22,133 bases of DNA from SKLM01 sp050049955 (GTDB taxonomy: Bacteria; Chloroflexota; Anaerolineae; B4-G1): positions 1 to 22,133 of the forward strand of contig JASFVG010000020.1 of assembly GCA_050049955.1 (NCBI GenBank), written 5' to 3'. The notes below the pieces were generated by a model. The model made no database searches and had not been told where the DNA came from. It saw only the letters and a list, made by a program, of their open reading frames with translations. The first letter of the stretch is position 1; every line of letters starts with the position of its first letter. The position numbers and the translations under genes are program-made. Positions 1-9,400 of this stretch are shown piece after piece.

Positions 1-20
1 TACCAAGCCTTCTCTGGCAT

Positions 21-151
21 AAGGACTACAGCCTTGCCCCATCCGAAGCCCATTATACAGGACCGCTCCTAGTGTAACATACTTAAGGACTTCAGTCCTT
101 CTCGTTCCCCGATCGTGCCCCCGGCCAACTGTAGCAAGGACTTCAGCCCTT
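21..151. repeat. Three short palindromic AAGGACT repeats
   Basis: Three related 15-16 nt units lie at 21-35, 85-100 and 136-151. The middle copy, AAGGACTTCAGTCCTT, is a near-perfect inverted repeat: seven-base arms around a TC centre. The third copy differs by one base and the first by a few. The spacing of about 50-65 nt suggests a dispersed family of tiny hairpins rather than a tandem array. I recall similar units in intergenic DNA of Chloroflexota genomes, but this is memory and not a search. The rest of 1-263 shows no convincing gene. Confidence 0.6.
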
Positions 152-263
152 ATCTGCTGGTCCCTACCCAAGGACCACGACGACGAGGCAACCCTCCAGC
201 GCCGCCGATACGTCTGAGACAACCGCAACGTGATCACGCGATTTCCCACGCGCCCCCCCGGCT

Positions 264-291
264 TTGACGCTCAAGCGGACCATGCTAGAAT
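264..291 (+). promoter_or_regulatory. Sigma70-type promoter for the SARP regulator
   Basis: A -35-like TTGACG (264-269) and a -10-like TAGAAT (286-291) are separated by 16 nt. Each differs from consensus by one base. The predicted transcription start is around 298, about 50 nt before the ATG at 348. This is the clearest promoter in the window. Confidence 0.6.
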
Positions 292-298
292 GAACGGA

Positions 299-320
299 CA
301 GGCGACGCCGGCGTCGCCTG
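299..320. promoter_or_regulatory. 22-bp perfect palindrome at predicted transcription start
   Basis: The two 11-nt arms (CAGGCGACGCC and GGCGTCGCCTG) are exact reverse complements with no spacer. It begins about 8 nt after the -10 box and ends 27 nt before the start codon. It could be an operator bound by a dimeric repressor, or could fold as a hairpin at the very 5' end of the mRNA. The position suits autoregulation by the SARP protein or control by another factor; that is inference. Confidence 0.5.
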
Positions 321-347
321 CCACGAGCGGAGGCAGACTGAGGGTGT

Positions 348-2315
348 ATGAGTAGCCCATTGGCGATTGAAACCTCCAGACCAGACGCGGACACCTCGCT
401 GCAGGTTCACCTGCTGGGCCTGCCTCGCGTCGAGTGCGCCGGCTCCCCACTCAGTATCCCGCGCCGCCAGGTGCGCGCGCTTCTCTACCGCCTCGCGGTC
501 CAGCTTCGACCAGTGTCGCGCGATCATCTCTGCTTCCTCCTCTGGTCGGACGAGCCCGATGCCATGGCCCGCCGCAATCTCAGCCGCCTGCTCCCACAAC
601 TGCGCATCGCCCTTCCGGAGCCCGCAGCCTTGAAGGTATCCAAAGATGCGATTGCCCTCGACCCGGAGAGCGCCGTGTCCGATACCGTGCTCTTCCAACG
701 GTTGCTAACCCAACAGGAAGGCGAACCCCAGGTAGATGACCTGACACGCGCCATCGACCTATACGACGGGCCCTTCCTCGATGGGTTCTCCCTGCCTGGG
801 GCTGCCGAATTCGAGGTGTGGGCCAGCCTCGAACGCGAGAGATGGCAGCAGCTCTACCTGAGGACCCTGGCCACTCTGATCGACGAGCACGCTGCCCAGG
901 ATCACCTTGCGGAGGCGATCCGATGTGCCGAGCGGTACCTTGAGACGGACGACCTGGCCGAGACCGTCCATCGCCGCTTGATCGAGCTCTACACCGCCTC
1001 TGGCGACCGGGGCGCGGCGCTCCGCCAGTACGAGAGATGCGTCACGGTCCTCGAGCGGGAGCTCGGCGTCAGCCCCCTGCCGCAGACGCAGGCGGTCTAC
1101 CAGGCCATCCTGTCCGGTGCGCCCGTTGCCGAAACGCCATCGACCAGGGAGCCAACGCCATCGCTCCTCCCGGAGCTGGACGTACCGTTCGTGGGTCGTC
1201 ACCGGGCGTTGCAGCAGCTCCGGGAGGCCTACCACAACGCCAGATCGGGCCACGGGCAGGTTGTCTTGCTGTCGGGCGAGGCCGGCATCGGCAAGTCGAG
1301 GCTGATCCGGGAGTTCGCGCAGCGGGTGAGTGGCGATGCCTTGGTGCTGAGTGGCGCGGGGCACCCGTTTACCAGGTCGATTCCCTACCAGCCCATCGTT
1401 CAGGCCCTGCGCGACGAGCTGGAGGTGGGCGAAGGTGACCGGCTCCCGCCGTCGGTCTGGTTGAGCGAGGTCTACCGGCTGCTGCCTGAGCTGGGCATCC
1501 TCTACCCTGACCTGCCGTCCCCCGCCGATCTGCAGCCTGAGGAGACCCAGGGGCGGCTCTTCGAGGCCCTCCGGCAGTTCGTCATCGCGCTCACCAAGAC
1601 CTGGCGCGTTGTGGTCCTCAGCCTCGATGATCTCCACTGGGCCGACACCATCACCCTCGACTGGCTGGCCTATCTGGGTCAGCGCATCGCCAACAGCCGG
1701 CTCATGGTGATCGGGGCTTACCGCAGCGATGAAGCCGGCCCCTTGGTTTCGCTGCACCAGAGCCTGGGGCGCCAGGGCATCCTGACCGAGATAGAGCTGG
1801 AGGGTCTGGATGCGGAAGCCGTCCGGGAGATCGTGCGGCAGCAGACGAGCACGCGTCCGGAGCTGCGGAGCAGCCAGGGCCTGCCCGCGAGGCTACAGGC
1901 CCTCACCGGCGGGAATCCCTTCTTCCTCCTGGAGTCGGTGCGGGTGATGATCGAGTCTGGGCGGACGGCGCCCGAGGTGGGTGACCGGGAGGGTTTTCCG
2001 CTCCCCGATACCGTGCGCGCGGCAGTAAGGGCTCGGCTCGAGCAGCTGAGCCCGGTGGCTCGACAGGTGTTGGAGGCCGGGTCCGCACTGGGACCGAGGT
2101 TCGACTTCGACGTGGTGCGCGTGACGGCAGGCCGGCGCGAGCTGGAGACCATGGACGCTTTGGACGAACTGGTGGCCCGACAGCTTCTGCTCGAGCAGCC
2201 GGATGGCTACCAGTTTCGCCATGAGATCGTCCGCGAGGCGGTCAACCGCGGCCTCAGCCTCTGGCGGCGTCGGTTGTTGCGCCGCCGAGCGGCTGAAGCG
2301 CTGGAGAAGACCTAA
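348..2315 (+). CDS. SARP-like BTAD/AAA ATPase transcriptional regulator, C-terminally shortened
   Basis: This 655-residue protein has the order expected of large SARP-type regulators. A winged-helix DNA-binding domain lies at about 18-105, with the start VHLLGLPRVE typical of the family. A BTAD helical domain spans about 112-256. An AAA ATPase domain starts near 280 (FVGRHRAL), with Walker A GEAGIGKSR near 310-318, Walker B VVLSLDDLHWAD near 421-432 and the conserved GGNPFFLLE near 521-529. Family members usually continue with several hundred residues of TPR-like repeats. This one stops just after the ATPase module at AEALEKT, and its TAA overlaps a dispersed intergenic repeat, so the C-terminus is probably lost. 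The ATG at 348 is preceded by GGAGG (329-333) and by GAGGG directly upstream. It is likely a cytoplasmic ATP-dependent transcription activator with unknown targets. The following binding-protein gene is a possible target only by proximity. Confidence 0.88.
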   Translation: MSSPLAIETSRPDADTSLQVHLLGLPRVECAGSPLSIPRRQVRALLYRLAVQLRPVSRDHLCFLLWSDEPDAMARRNLSRLLPQLRIALPEPAALKVSKDAIALDPESAVSDTVLFQRLLTQQEGEPQVDDLTRAIDLYDGPFLDGFSLPGAAEFEVWASLERERWQQLYLRTLATLIDEHAAQDHLAEAIRCAERYLETDDLAETVHRRLIELYTASGDRGAALRQYERCVTVLERELGVSPLPQTQAVYQAILSGAPVAETPSTREPTPSLLPELDVPFVGRHRALQQLREAYHNARSGHGQVVLLSGEAGIGKSRLIREFAQRVSGDALVLSGAGHPFTRSIPYQPIVQALRDELEVGEGDRLPPSVWLSEVYRLLPELGILYPDLPSPADLQPEETQGRLFEALRQFVIALTKTWRVVVLSLDDLHWADTITLDWLAYLGQRIANSRLMVIGAYRSDEAGPLVSLHQSLGRQGILTEIELEGLDAEAVREIVRQQTSTRPELRSSQGLPARLQALTGGNPFFLLESVRVMIESGRTAPEVGDREGFPLPDTVRAAVRARLEQLSPVARQVLEAGSALGPRFDFDVVRVTAGRRELETMDALDELVARQLLLEQPDGYQFRHEIVREAVNRGLSLWRRRLLRRRAAEALEKT

Positions 2316-2347
2316 CCACAAAGACACCAAGACACGAAAGGCACGAG
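2314..2347. repeat. Dispersed CACAAAGACACCAAGACAC-type repeat
   Basis: The segment beginning AACCACAAAGACACCAAG is low in complexity, purine/AC-rich and unlike the surrounding coding DNA. It supplies the stop codon of the shortened SARP gene. A related, degenerate stretch with AAGGCACAAAGGCACGAG occurs near 6401-6430. I recall this kind of sequence as a common intergenic repeat in Chloroflexota and related metagenomic genomes; a genome-wide count would confirm it. Confidence 0.55.
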
Positions 2348-2356
2348 CTTCTACTG

Positions 2357-2426
2357 GGTGCCTTCCGGTCTTGGTGGTGCAGGAATGCGCCTGCTTGTGG
2401 GCAGTTTGTAGGCAGGCCGGTGGTAG
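2357..2426. repeat. 70-bp intergenic repeat, copy 1
   Basis: This aligns by hand without gaps to 12134-12203, with 60 of 70 bases identical. The last 32 bases (2395-2426) are identical, containing GGCAGTTTGTAGGCAGG. Both copies have the same orientation and lie just downstream of a gene on the plus strand. The rest of the gap 2316-2538 shows no ORF worth calling and no clear promoter. Confidence 0.75.
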
Positions 2427-2538
2427 CCTTTAAATCTATCGTCTTCACGCATTCTTCGCGTATGGCCGCTGAGCCCCGGACGGTAGTTAAGCGGGCGGGT
2501 GACGCGGAGCAGGGGAACAAGAAGGACGGCGACCGCCG

Positions 2539-3837
2539 ATGGGATCGAAAAGGCCGGGTCCACCCGATCGCATGGGGCACCTGAGTATCGCAATAGGGCT
2601 GGCGGGGCTCTCGCTAATGCTGCTGTCGCTAGTAGCCGCAACTCGTGCGCCGGTGGCAGCATCCCCGCCTGTTGGCGAGGAGCCTCGGGCGCTCGATTCG
2701 GGCCAGGTCATCACCGTGGGTGTGGCCGCCGCCATGAGTGGCCCTGCGTCGTTCCTGGGTTGGCCGCAGCCGAACGCTGTCCAACTGGCGATCAGCCAGA
2801 CCAATGCCGCAGGCGGGATTGACGTGGGGGGCGTACCCTACACCCTTGTCCTCGTCGCTGGCGACAGCGGCTGCAATGGCCCACAAGGCCTGGTGGCTGC
2901 CAACGCCCTCCTTGATGCGGGTGCGGTGGCCGTCGTCGGGCACACGTGCAGCGCCGCGACCAACGCGGCCCAGCCCATCTACAACGCAGCCGGCGTCCCC
3001 ATGGTCAGCCCGTCGTCGACGGACGTGACCGTGACGGAGCAGGGTTACACGACCACCTTTCGCCTTGGCCCCAGGGACGATGCCATGGCAATCCGGCTCG
3101 CCACGTTCTATCGCAGGGCCCTGGGCATGCAGAGGGCGGCCATCGTCGAGCCGGCGAGCGGGTCCTGGTTCGCACCCATTCTCACCGCGGCCTTCTCCAC
3201 CACCTTTACCAGTCTGGGGGGGAACGTCACCAGCCAGCGGATCGTGGCGTCCTCAGACGACTACACCACCACCCTGGCGGCCATCAAGCTCGAAGACCCC
3301 GACGTCATCTACTATACGGACGACGACGGGGCTGCCGCCGGATCGCTGAGCCGCGTTGCCCACGACCTGGGCATGACCGGCGTCGCCATCGCCTGGGACC
3401 TGCACTGGGCTGGTGAGGAGGCGTTTGCCCCCTACGAAGCGGCGGCCGGACCAGCGGCCGAGGGTGACTACGCGGGGGTTCAGTGGCGCCGCAACGAGGA
3501 CATGCCCGGGTACGAGGCCTTCAACCAGGCCTACCAGGCGGCGGGATTCCCCGAGTATGGCGACGAGGCCCACATGTGGGGAGCCCTTGCGTACGATGCG
3601 GCCCGCATCATCTTCGCCGCCATCGACCGAGCGGACAGCATCGACCCGGCCGACATCCGCGATGAGATCGCGGAGACAGTCAACTACCATGGCGTGGTGG
3701 GAACCTATCGGCGCTTCGATGCCAAAGGGGACGTCGTTCCTCAGTGCATCTGGCTGGCGTCGTATCAGAACGGTGCGTGGGGTCTGGTCGATCTCCACGC
3801 GGTGAATCTGCCCATCCTGCTCAGTACCGGGCCGTAG
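2539..3837 (+). CDS. Branched-chain amino acid/amide ABC transporter substrate-binding protein (LivJ/LivK-like)
   Basis: This 432-residue exported protein belongs to the type 1 periplasmic-binding fold (Peripla_BP_6, Leu/Ile/Val-binding type). A signal peptide or N-terminal anchor is visible at about 12-33 (a hydrophobic stretch ending near AATRAPVAAS). The mature part opens with ITVGVAAAMSGPASFLGWPQ, the usual first strand and ligand loop. AVVGHTCSAATNAAQPIYNAAGVPMVSPSSTD is the hallmark second segment of the family. DEAHMWGALAYDAARII fits the C-terminal lobe. There is no lipobox cysteine after the signal. It would capture a small amino acid, amide or similar solute outside the membrane. No permease or ATPase genes lie nearby, so it is an orphan here and might instead feed a sensor. 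The ATG at 2539 has a modest purine-rich upstream region; an internal ATG at 2572 would also keep the signal sequence. Confidence 0.9.
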   Translation: MGSKRPGPPDRMGHLSIAIGLAGLSLMLLSLVAATRAPVAASPPVGEEPRALDSGQVITVGVAAAMSGPASFLGWPQPNAVQLAISQTNAAGGIDVGGVPYTLVLVAGDSGCNGPQGLVAANALLDAGAVAVVGHTCSAATNAAQPIYNAAGVPMVSPSSTDVTVTEQGYTTTFRLGPRDDAMAIRLATFYRRALGMQRAAIVEPASGSWFAPILTAAFSTTFTSLGGNVTSQRIVASSDDYTTTLAAIKLEDPDVIYYTDDDGAAAGSLSRVAHDLGMTGVAIAWDLHWAGEEAFAPYEAAAGPAAEGDYAGVQWRRNEDMPGYEAFNQAYQAAGFPEYGDEAHMWGALAYDAARIIFAAIDRADSIDPADIRDEIAETVNYHGVVGTYRRFDAKGDVVPQCIWLASYQNGAWGLVDLHAVNLPILLSTGP

Positions 3838-3985
3838 GATCCCCGGAAGGCCCGCCCCGGATTCGCCGACCCAGCTGCCGGCATGCCGCAGGATGCGCCA
3901 GGATGGATGCGCCGCTGCCGTCCCCGGCATTGCGCGGACGTATCAGGCGGGCCTGCCCCGAAGCCTCGCCGCACGGAGGTGATCG

Positions 3986-6391
3986 ATGAGGTACGGGACG
4001 CTTGCATGCCTGTTGTTGGCCTCGCTCTCCCTTACGGCGGCGGTCGCGTCGGCGCTCGCATCACCGGCGGACATCATCACCGTCAACAGCACGGCTGATG
4101 ACGGCCTCGGCACCCTGCGTCAGGCGCTCTCGGACGCGCAGAACGGCGACACGATCACCTTCGATCCCGCCGTCTTCCCGCCCAGCGCCCCCGTCACGAT
4201 CTACCTCACAACCCCCCTGCCGGGAATCGGTCAAGGCAACCTGACTGTCGATGCCAGCAATGCCGGCGTGATCCTGGATGGGAGCAACATCCCGGAAGGC
4301 TGGGACAGCGGTCTGGAAGCGGTATCAGACGGCAACGTCATTCGGGGTTTCCAGGTGTCCAATTTCACCGGCGTGGGGATTGTCCTGAGCGGTGTGGCGC
4401 GGTACAACACGATAGGCGGCGACCGCAGCATAGGCAGTGGGCCCTTCGGTCAGGGGAACCTGGTGGACGGCAATGACATGGGGATCGGCCTGTGGGGCGC
4501 GCCTGCTGGTGCCGCCTCCCACAACACCGTCACCGGCAACCTGATCGGCACGGATGGCAGCGGCGAGACGGATCTGGGAAACCAGGGCTGTGGCATCTAT
4601 GTCGCGGAGGGTGCCAGTCACAACGCGATCGGCCCAGGCAATATCGTTGCGTACAATGGGGGACCCGGTATCTGCGTGCACCACCAGAACTCCCTGCACA
4701 ACACCATCACACGTAACAGCATCCACGGTAACGATGGCATCCCCATTGACCTGGGCGACGGTGGCAATACCGAGCTGGGCGCCCCGCTCATCTTCGATTT
4801 CGACGTGATGGACGGCACCGTGGCCGGCGCTGCCTGCGCCGACTGCGAGGTGGAGGTCTTCTCCGACAGCAGCGACCAGGGAGAGACGTACGAAGGCCGA
4901 GCGAAGGCCGACGGTGCTGGCGCCTTCATCCTGGCCAAGGGCGCGCCCTTTGCCGGACCCCATCTCACCGCCACGGCGACTGACCCTGCTGGGAACACCA
5001 GCGAGTACTCAGCGCCAACGACGGGCACGCGTAGGTACCTGACGCTCCAGGCCGGCAACGGGCTACCCAGGGCGGCGCTCGAAACCAAGACATCAAGCGA
5101 ACTTGCGGACAACCGGATCGGAAGTGTCGGACTGGACGATGGCCCGGTACCATCCGGAGGGGTGGTTGACCTGCAGGCAGTCATGGATCAAGTCGTCAAC
5201 ATGGGGCTGAAATCCCTTCGCTTCACCATTACCAGGATCGACGGAGACCGCGTGGACTGGGACAAGCCCGAATTGACCTTTGAACCACGTCACTACGATT
5301 TCATAGCCGGGCTGGCCGCCAACGGCGTGATGGTCAAGTACCTGCTCATCTTTCGAGACGACGCGCTGGGCGGGGAAGGACGACCCTACTACCCGCGGTT
5401 CAAGACCCAGGAGGAGATAGACGGCTACCTCGACTACGTGCGGTTCATCATCGGAAACGTCGACGGGCTCGTCCCCTATTTCGAGATATGGAATGAGCCC
5501 AACATCGGAGACTGCGTCCAGTGGATCGAGGTGGAGGACTACCTGGAGCTCGTCAGGCAGGTCGCACCTGTCATTCGCCAGGAGGCCCCGGGTGCCAAGA
5601 TCGTACTCGCCGCTACCACGTATCTGATTGAGCCCGAGGCCCATGATTACCTGTTCAGCGTCGTCAGCTCGGACGTCATGCCCCTGGTGGATGCGGTCCA
5701 GTGGCATCCCTTCTACGGCGCCTCCCCGGAGTTTCTCAGCGAGTACTACTACGCCTACCCGTCCGTCGTGCAGGACATCAAGGACACGGCCGCCGCTCAC
5801 GGTTTCACGGGCGAATTCATGGCGGGCGAGATCTGGTGGGGGACAGAAGAGGAGCCCGAGTCTCACGACAAGGGCATATGGTACAGCGAGACCGCTGCCG
5901 CGAAGTACCACGCCCGCGGCACACTCATGCACCTGGGTATGGGCGTCAGGGTCACTCAGAACGCGGTCCCCTCTGCCTGGCCCAGCCGGCAGCTCGTGGA
6001 TACTGCCGTCACGAATCTGTGCACGCTTATGGCTGGCGCTGAGACGACGAACCTGCCAGTGGAGATCGACACCCAGGCGACGGACGTCGTGAGCGCTAGT
6101 TTCTCACTGCCCAATGGCGAGCACCTGGTGGCGCTGTGGACGGACGGTGCCGCGGTCGACGATGACCGTGGCACGAGCGCCATACTGACCCTCCCTGGTT
6201 TCTCGGGTCAGACAGCGACCGGGATGGATGTGCTGCACGGTTTCGCTCAGGGAATGATCACGAGCAGCGAAGGTGGTGCCCTGGTCATCCGCGACCTCCT
6301 GGTGAAGGACTACCCGGTCATACTTCGCCTCGCTCCCACCAGCCACGTCTTTCTGCCCGTGGTATTGAGGGGCGGCGCCTGGCGGCAATAG
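3986..6391 (+). CDS. Secreted beta-helix plus glycosidase-like TIM-barrel protein
   Basis: The 801-residue product starts with a signal peptide (1 to about 26, ending near ASALASPA). Residues about 29-265 form a right-handed parallel beta-helix domain: ITVNSTADDGLGTLRQAL is the usual opening, followed by N/G-rich turns such as HNTVTGNLIGTDGSG. A short beta-sandwich-like stretch follows (about 265-345). Residues about 370-690 look like a clan GH-A glycosidase barrel. YFEIWNEPN places the likely acid/base at Glu504, and AGEIWW places a candidate nucleophile at Glu615. The C-terminus SHVFLPVVLRGGAWRQ resembles a tail I recall on many Chloroflexota secreted proteins, perhaps a sorting signal. It probably binds or cleaves a polysaccharide at the cell surface; the substrate is unknown. 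The start is set by GGAGGTGAT at 3975-3983. Residues 350-370 form a linker. GH39-like is my best guess at family, not certain. Confidence 0.85.
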   Translation: MRYGTLACLLLASLSLTAAVASALASPADIITVNSTADDGLGTLRQALSDAQNGDTITFDPAVFPPSAPVTIYLTTPLPGIGQGNLTVDASNAGVILDGSNIPEGWDSGLEAVSDGNVIRGFQVSNFTGVGIVLSGVARYNTIGGDRSIGSGPFGQGNLVDGNDMGIGLWGAPAGAASHNTVTGNLIGTDGSGETDLGNQGCGIYVAEGASHNAIGPGNIVAYNGGPGICVHHQNSLHNTITRNSIHGNDGIPIDLGDGGNTELGAPLIFDFDVMDGTVAGAACADCEVEVFSDSSDQGETYEGRAKADGAGAFILAKGAPFAGPHLTATATDPAGNTSEYSAPTTGTRRYLTLQAGNGLPRAALETKTSSELADNRIGSVGLDDGPVPSGGVVDLQAVMDQVVNMGLKSLRFTITRIDGDRVDWDKPELTFEPRHYDFIAGLAANGVMVKYLLIFRDDALGGEGRPYYPRFKTQEEIDGYLDYVRFIIGNVDGLVPYFEIWNEPNIGDCVQWIEVEDYLELVRQVAPVIRQEAPGAKIVLAATTYLIEPEAHDYLFSVVSSDVMPLVDAVQWHPFYGASPEFLSEYYYAYPSVVQDIKDTAAAHGFTGEFMAGEIWWGTEEEPESHDKGIWYSETAAAKYHARGTLMHLGMGVRVTQNAVPSAWPSRQLVDTAVTNLCTLMAGAETTNLPVEIDTQATDVVSASFSLPNGEHLVALWTDGAAVDDDRGTSAILTLPGFSGQTATGMDVLHGFAQGMITSSEGGALVIRDLLVKDYPVILRLAPTSHVFLPVVLRGGAWRQ

Positions 6392-6407
6392 GGGGTTTCT
6401 AACCCCC
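6391..6407. terminator. Hairpin between convergent genes
   Basis: GGGGGTT (6391-6397) and AACCCCC (6401-6407) form a perfect 7-bp stem with a 3-nt loop. It overlaps the last base of the stop codon of the upstream gene. It sits in the 42-bp gap between two convergent genes and could end transcription from either side. No good T-tract follows on either strand, so it may be a weak or Rho-assisted terminator. Confidence 0.45.
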
Positions 6408-6430
6408 AAGGCACAAAGGCACGAGGGACA
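6401..6430. repeat. Degenerate CACAAAGGCAC-type repeat
   Basis: This short stretch contains AAGGCACAAAGGCACGAG, which resembles the repeat at 2314-2347. It fills the gap between two convergent genes. The similarity was judged by eye and is partial. Confidence 0.35.
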
Positions 6431-6433
6431 CCG

Positions 6434-9400
6434 CTAGGGACAGGTATCCACGTGCAAGAACTTCCGACACTCCGCATCGGTCAGCGCCCGCGTGACACGC
6501 GCGTCGGCAAGCTCGATTAGTTCATCGAGCTGCAGCGTGTACGTGCGTACGCTCCCGTCCGCGCCAGCGGTCGCCAGCCGCTCCCCGTCAGGACTGAACG
6601 CGACGCCAAAGACGTTGCTCGCATTGCCGTAGAGGCTGACCAACTCACTCCCCGTTTCTACATCCCAGACCTTGGCGAGCCGGTCGAAGCTGGCGGAGGC
6701 CAACCGCGAGCCATCCTGGCTGAAGGCGAGCCTCAGCACAATCCCGGCATGCCCGGACAGCGCGTGTCGTCTCTCCCCCGACGCCACTTCCCACAGGCTG
6801 ATGTTCCCATCCTGGTCGCCCGCTGCCAGGAGGCTGCCATCGGGGCTCAATGCGATCCCGAATAGCTCCCTGCCGCCGGCAAACGACCGCAGCTGTTGAC
6901 CGGTAGTTGCATCCCACTGGTAGACGAAGGTATCGTCCGCCCCGGTGAACACCGTTTCGCCGTCGGGACTGAAAGCAAGGCCGCTCACCATAGCCGATGG
7001 GGCGTGGCCGCTGAAAGTGGACAGCTCATCGCTACTGCCGAGACCCCAGACGCTTGCGCTGCCGTCCCAACCAGAGCTGGCCAGGCGCGTGCCATCGGGG
7101 CTGAAGGCCAGCCCGACCACATAGTTGGCGTGCCCCTTCAACGTGGTGAGGGGGACGCCCGTCTGGCCGTCCCAGACCTGTATCGCTCCGCTGGTGCTCC
7201 CAGTCGCGACGCGTGACCCATCCGGGCTGATGGCGAGACCGGTGAAGCCGTCAGTTGGGTCGCCACCCTGGGGGAAGGTGAGCGACAAGGTCCCTGACTT
7301 CGCATCCCAGATCTTGCCAGACCCATCGACACTGACGGAGACGAGACGACTGCCATCCGGAGCGTAAGCCACATTCCACACAATCGCTGAGTGGCCGTGC
7401 ATGGTCGTCAACTCCCGCCCGGGTGAGCCATCCCAAACGCGCAGGCTTCCATCGTACGCGCCGCTGGCGATATGCCGGCCGTCGGGGCTTCCCGCTACGC
7501 TGATAACGGTGCTGGTTGCACCGGCCAGAGTGAGCAACTCCTGCCCAAAGAGCGGGTCCCACACCCGGATCGTGCCATCCTGCCCGGCCGTGGCAAACGT
7601 GCCGTCCGCCAGGAACGCGATGTCGTACAGGCCGGACAGCCGTGGCAGGCTCAACACCTGCTCGCCTGTCCCTGACACCCAGACCTTGACGCTACCGTCC
7701 TCGCTGGCCGCCGCCAGACGCGTCCCATCGGTGCTGAATGATACGCTGTGGATAATCCCCCCCAGGGGCAGCACGTAGATCTCTGCGCCATCCCCGGCAT
7801 CCCAAACCCGAACCAGGCCTTCGTCTCCCCCCGTGGCGAGCAGGCGCCCATCCGGGCTGTGTGCAATGGCTTTCGAGGGCAGCGTCTCCCCAGCCAGCGA
7901 CAGGATCTCACGCTGCGTGGCGAGTTCCCACACCTTGGGAACACCATCCATGTTTGCCACCGCCAGCCGTCGCCCGTCCGGGCTGAAGCTAATCTGCCCC
8001 ACCCCGAGGTTGTAACCGACGGTCGTGCCAATTGACCGACCCTCCAGCGTGGATGCGATCTCTCTGCGCTGTATGTCCCACAGGACCACCCGCGTCTGAA
8101 GTGCCTCGGCCAATGTGCCTCCGTCCGGGCTGAAGGCCACGCTCGAGCCAAACTCATCCATCCCTGCATCCAGGCTGAACAACAGCTCGCCCGAGTCTGG
8201 ATCCCACACCTTGACCTCGCCGATTGCGCCGAGACTGGCGAGCAGTGTGCCGTCCGGGCTGTAAGCCACATCCGGGACGCCCACCTCGTGGGCTGGTCGG
8301 TTCCACACGATGTGTAGCTCCGGGACCGCCCGGTGGAGGGCATTCCGGGCTTCGAGCGTATTCGCTTCCTCGAGGCCGTGCAGCGCGAGCAGCACGCTGC
8401 GCTCCGGGTCCACGTCCAGATTGCTGATCGCCGCCGCGGCCAGTTCACGGGAGGTTGCCAGGCGGTTGGCCTGAATCGCCCTCCGCCAGAAGACGAGCGC
8501 AGACACAGCCAGCGCACCCGCTACCATCAGGGCAACGAGGAGGAAGACGGCGCGTTGGCGCAGGCGCCGGCTGGCGTGGGATTGCTCCTCGGCACGCGCC
8601 CGCGCGGTCTCGGCCAGTCTCCGCGCCGCTTCCAGCTCACGCTGCCGCTGCGCTTCCCTTTCCCTGTTTTCCTTCTCGAGCAGGGACTGGGAGGCTTCGA
8701 GGAAAGCCCGCTCCAGCACATTCACATCGTCCGGATGGCTGGTCGCCCACTCGAGCGCCTGACCCAGGCGCGCCCCGCGGTACAGGCTCCCCAAGTCGCG
8801 GCCCAGCGCATCCCATTCCTGGGCAGCCTCGGTGAGCCGGCGATGCAGAAGCAGGCCCTCTCGATCTTCCTCCAGCCACCCGCGCAGCGTCGGCCATTCG
8901 CGGATCAGCGCCTCGTGCGCCACCTCGACCGTCTCTTGATCGGTGGTAATCAACCGGGCATCCGCCAGCGTCAGCAGCACGTCGCGGACCAGCTCCCGGT
9001 CATCCGGCTTCGAGACGAGCTCGTCGAAGCTGACCCGCCGGCGCGTGTCCGCGGTGGAGGTCTCTCCGCCCAGTCCTGTCAGGCGCAGGAAGATCTGGCG
9101 GGCGACGTCCCGCTCCTCCGGCTCCAATTGATCGTAGAACACGGCCTCCGCGGTCTGCGCGATGGCGCCGCGCACGCCGCCGGAGGCAGTGTAGCCGCTC
9201 AACGTCATCGTGCGCCCACGCCGCTGCTGCCAGGTGGCGAGCAGCGCGTGCGAGAGCAGGGGCAGCGCGCCCGGCTCCGGGGTATGGCCCACATCGGCGC
9301 CCACGTCGTGGAGCAACACGTCTACAAGGCCCGGCTCGAGCTCCCAGTGCTCGTGTCGCGCCGGCTCCTCAATCGCGCGGCGCAGTTCCTCGGCCGTCAT

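Noticed and set aside
759..1757. 332-residue minus-strand frame inside the SARP gene
   Set aside because: Shadow of the conserved BTAD/ATPase coding sequence, with no domain of its own.
2254..2662. Minus-strand frames with similar peptide stretches near 2350-2430 and 12100-12200 (HRPAYKLPT in both)
   Set aside because: The similarity comes from the 70-bp DNA repeat. The frames continue into unrelated flanks, so this is not a shared protein.
3838..3985. Possible terminator or promoter between the binding protein and the glycosidase-like gene
   Set aside because: Only short GC-rich inverted pieces and a small direct repeat (GGATGCGCC near 3892 and 3905) are visible; none is strong enough to call.
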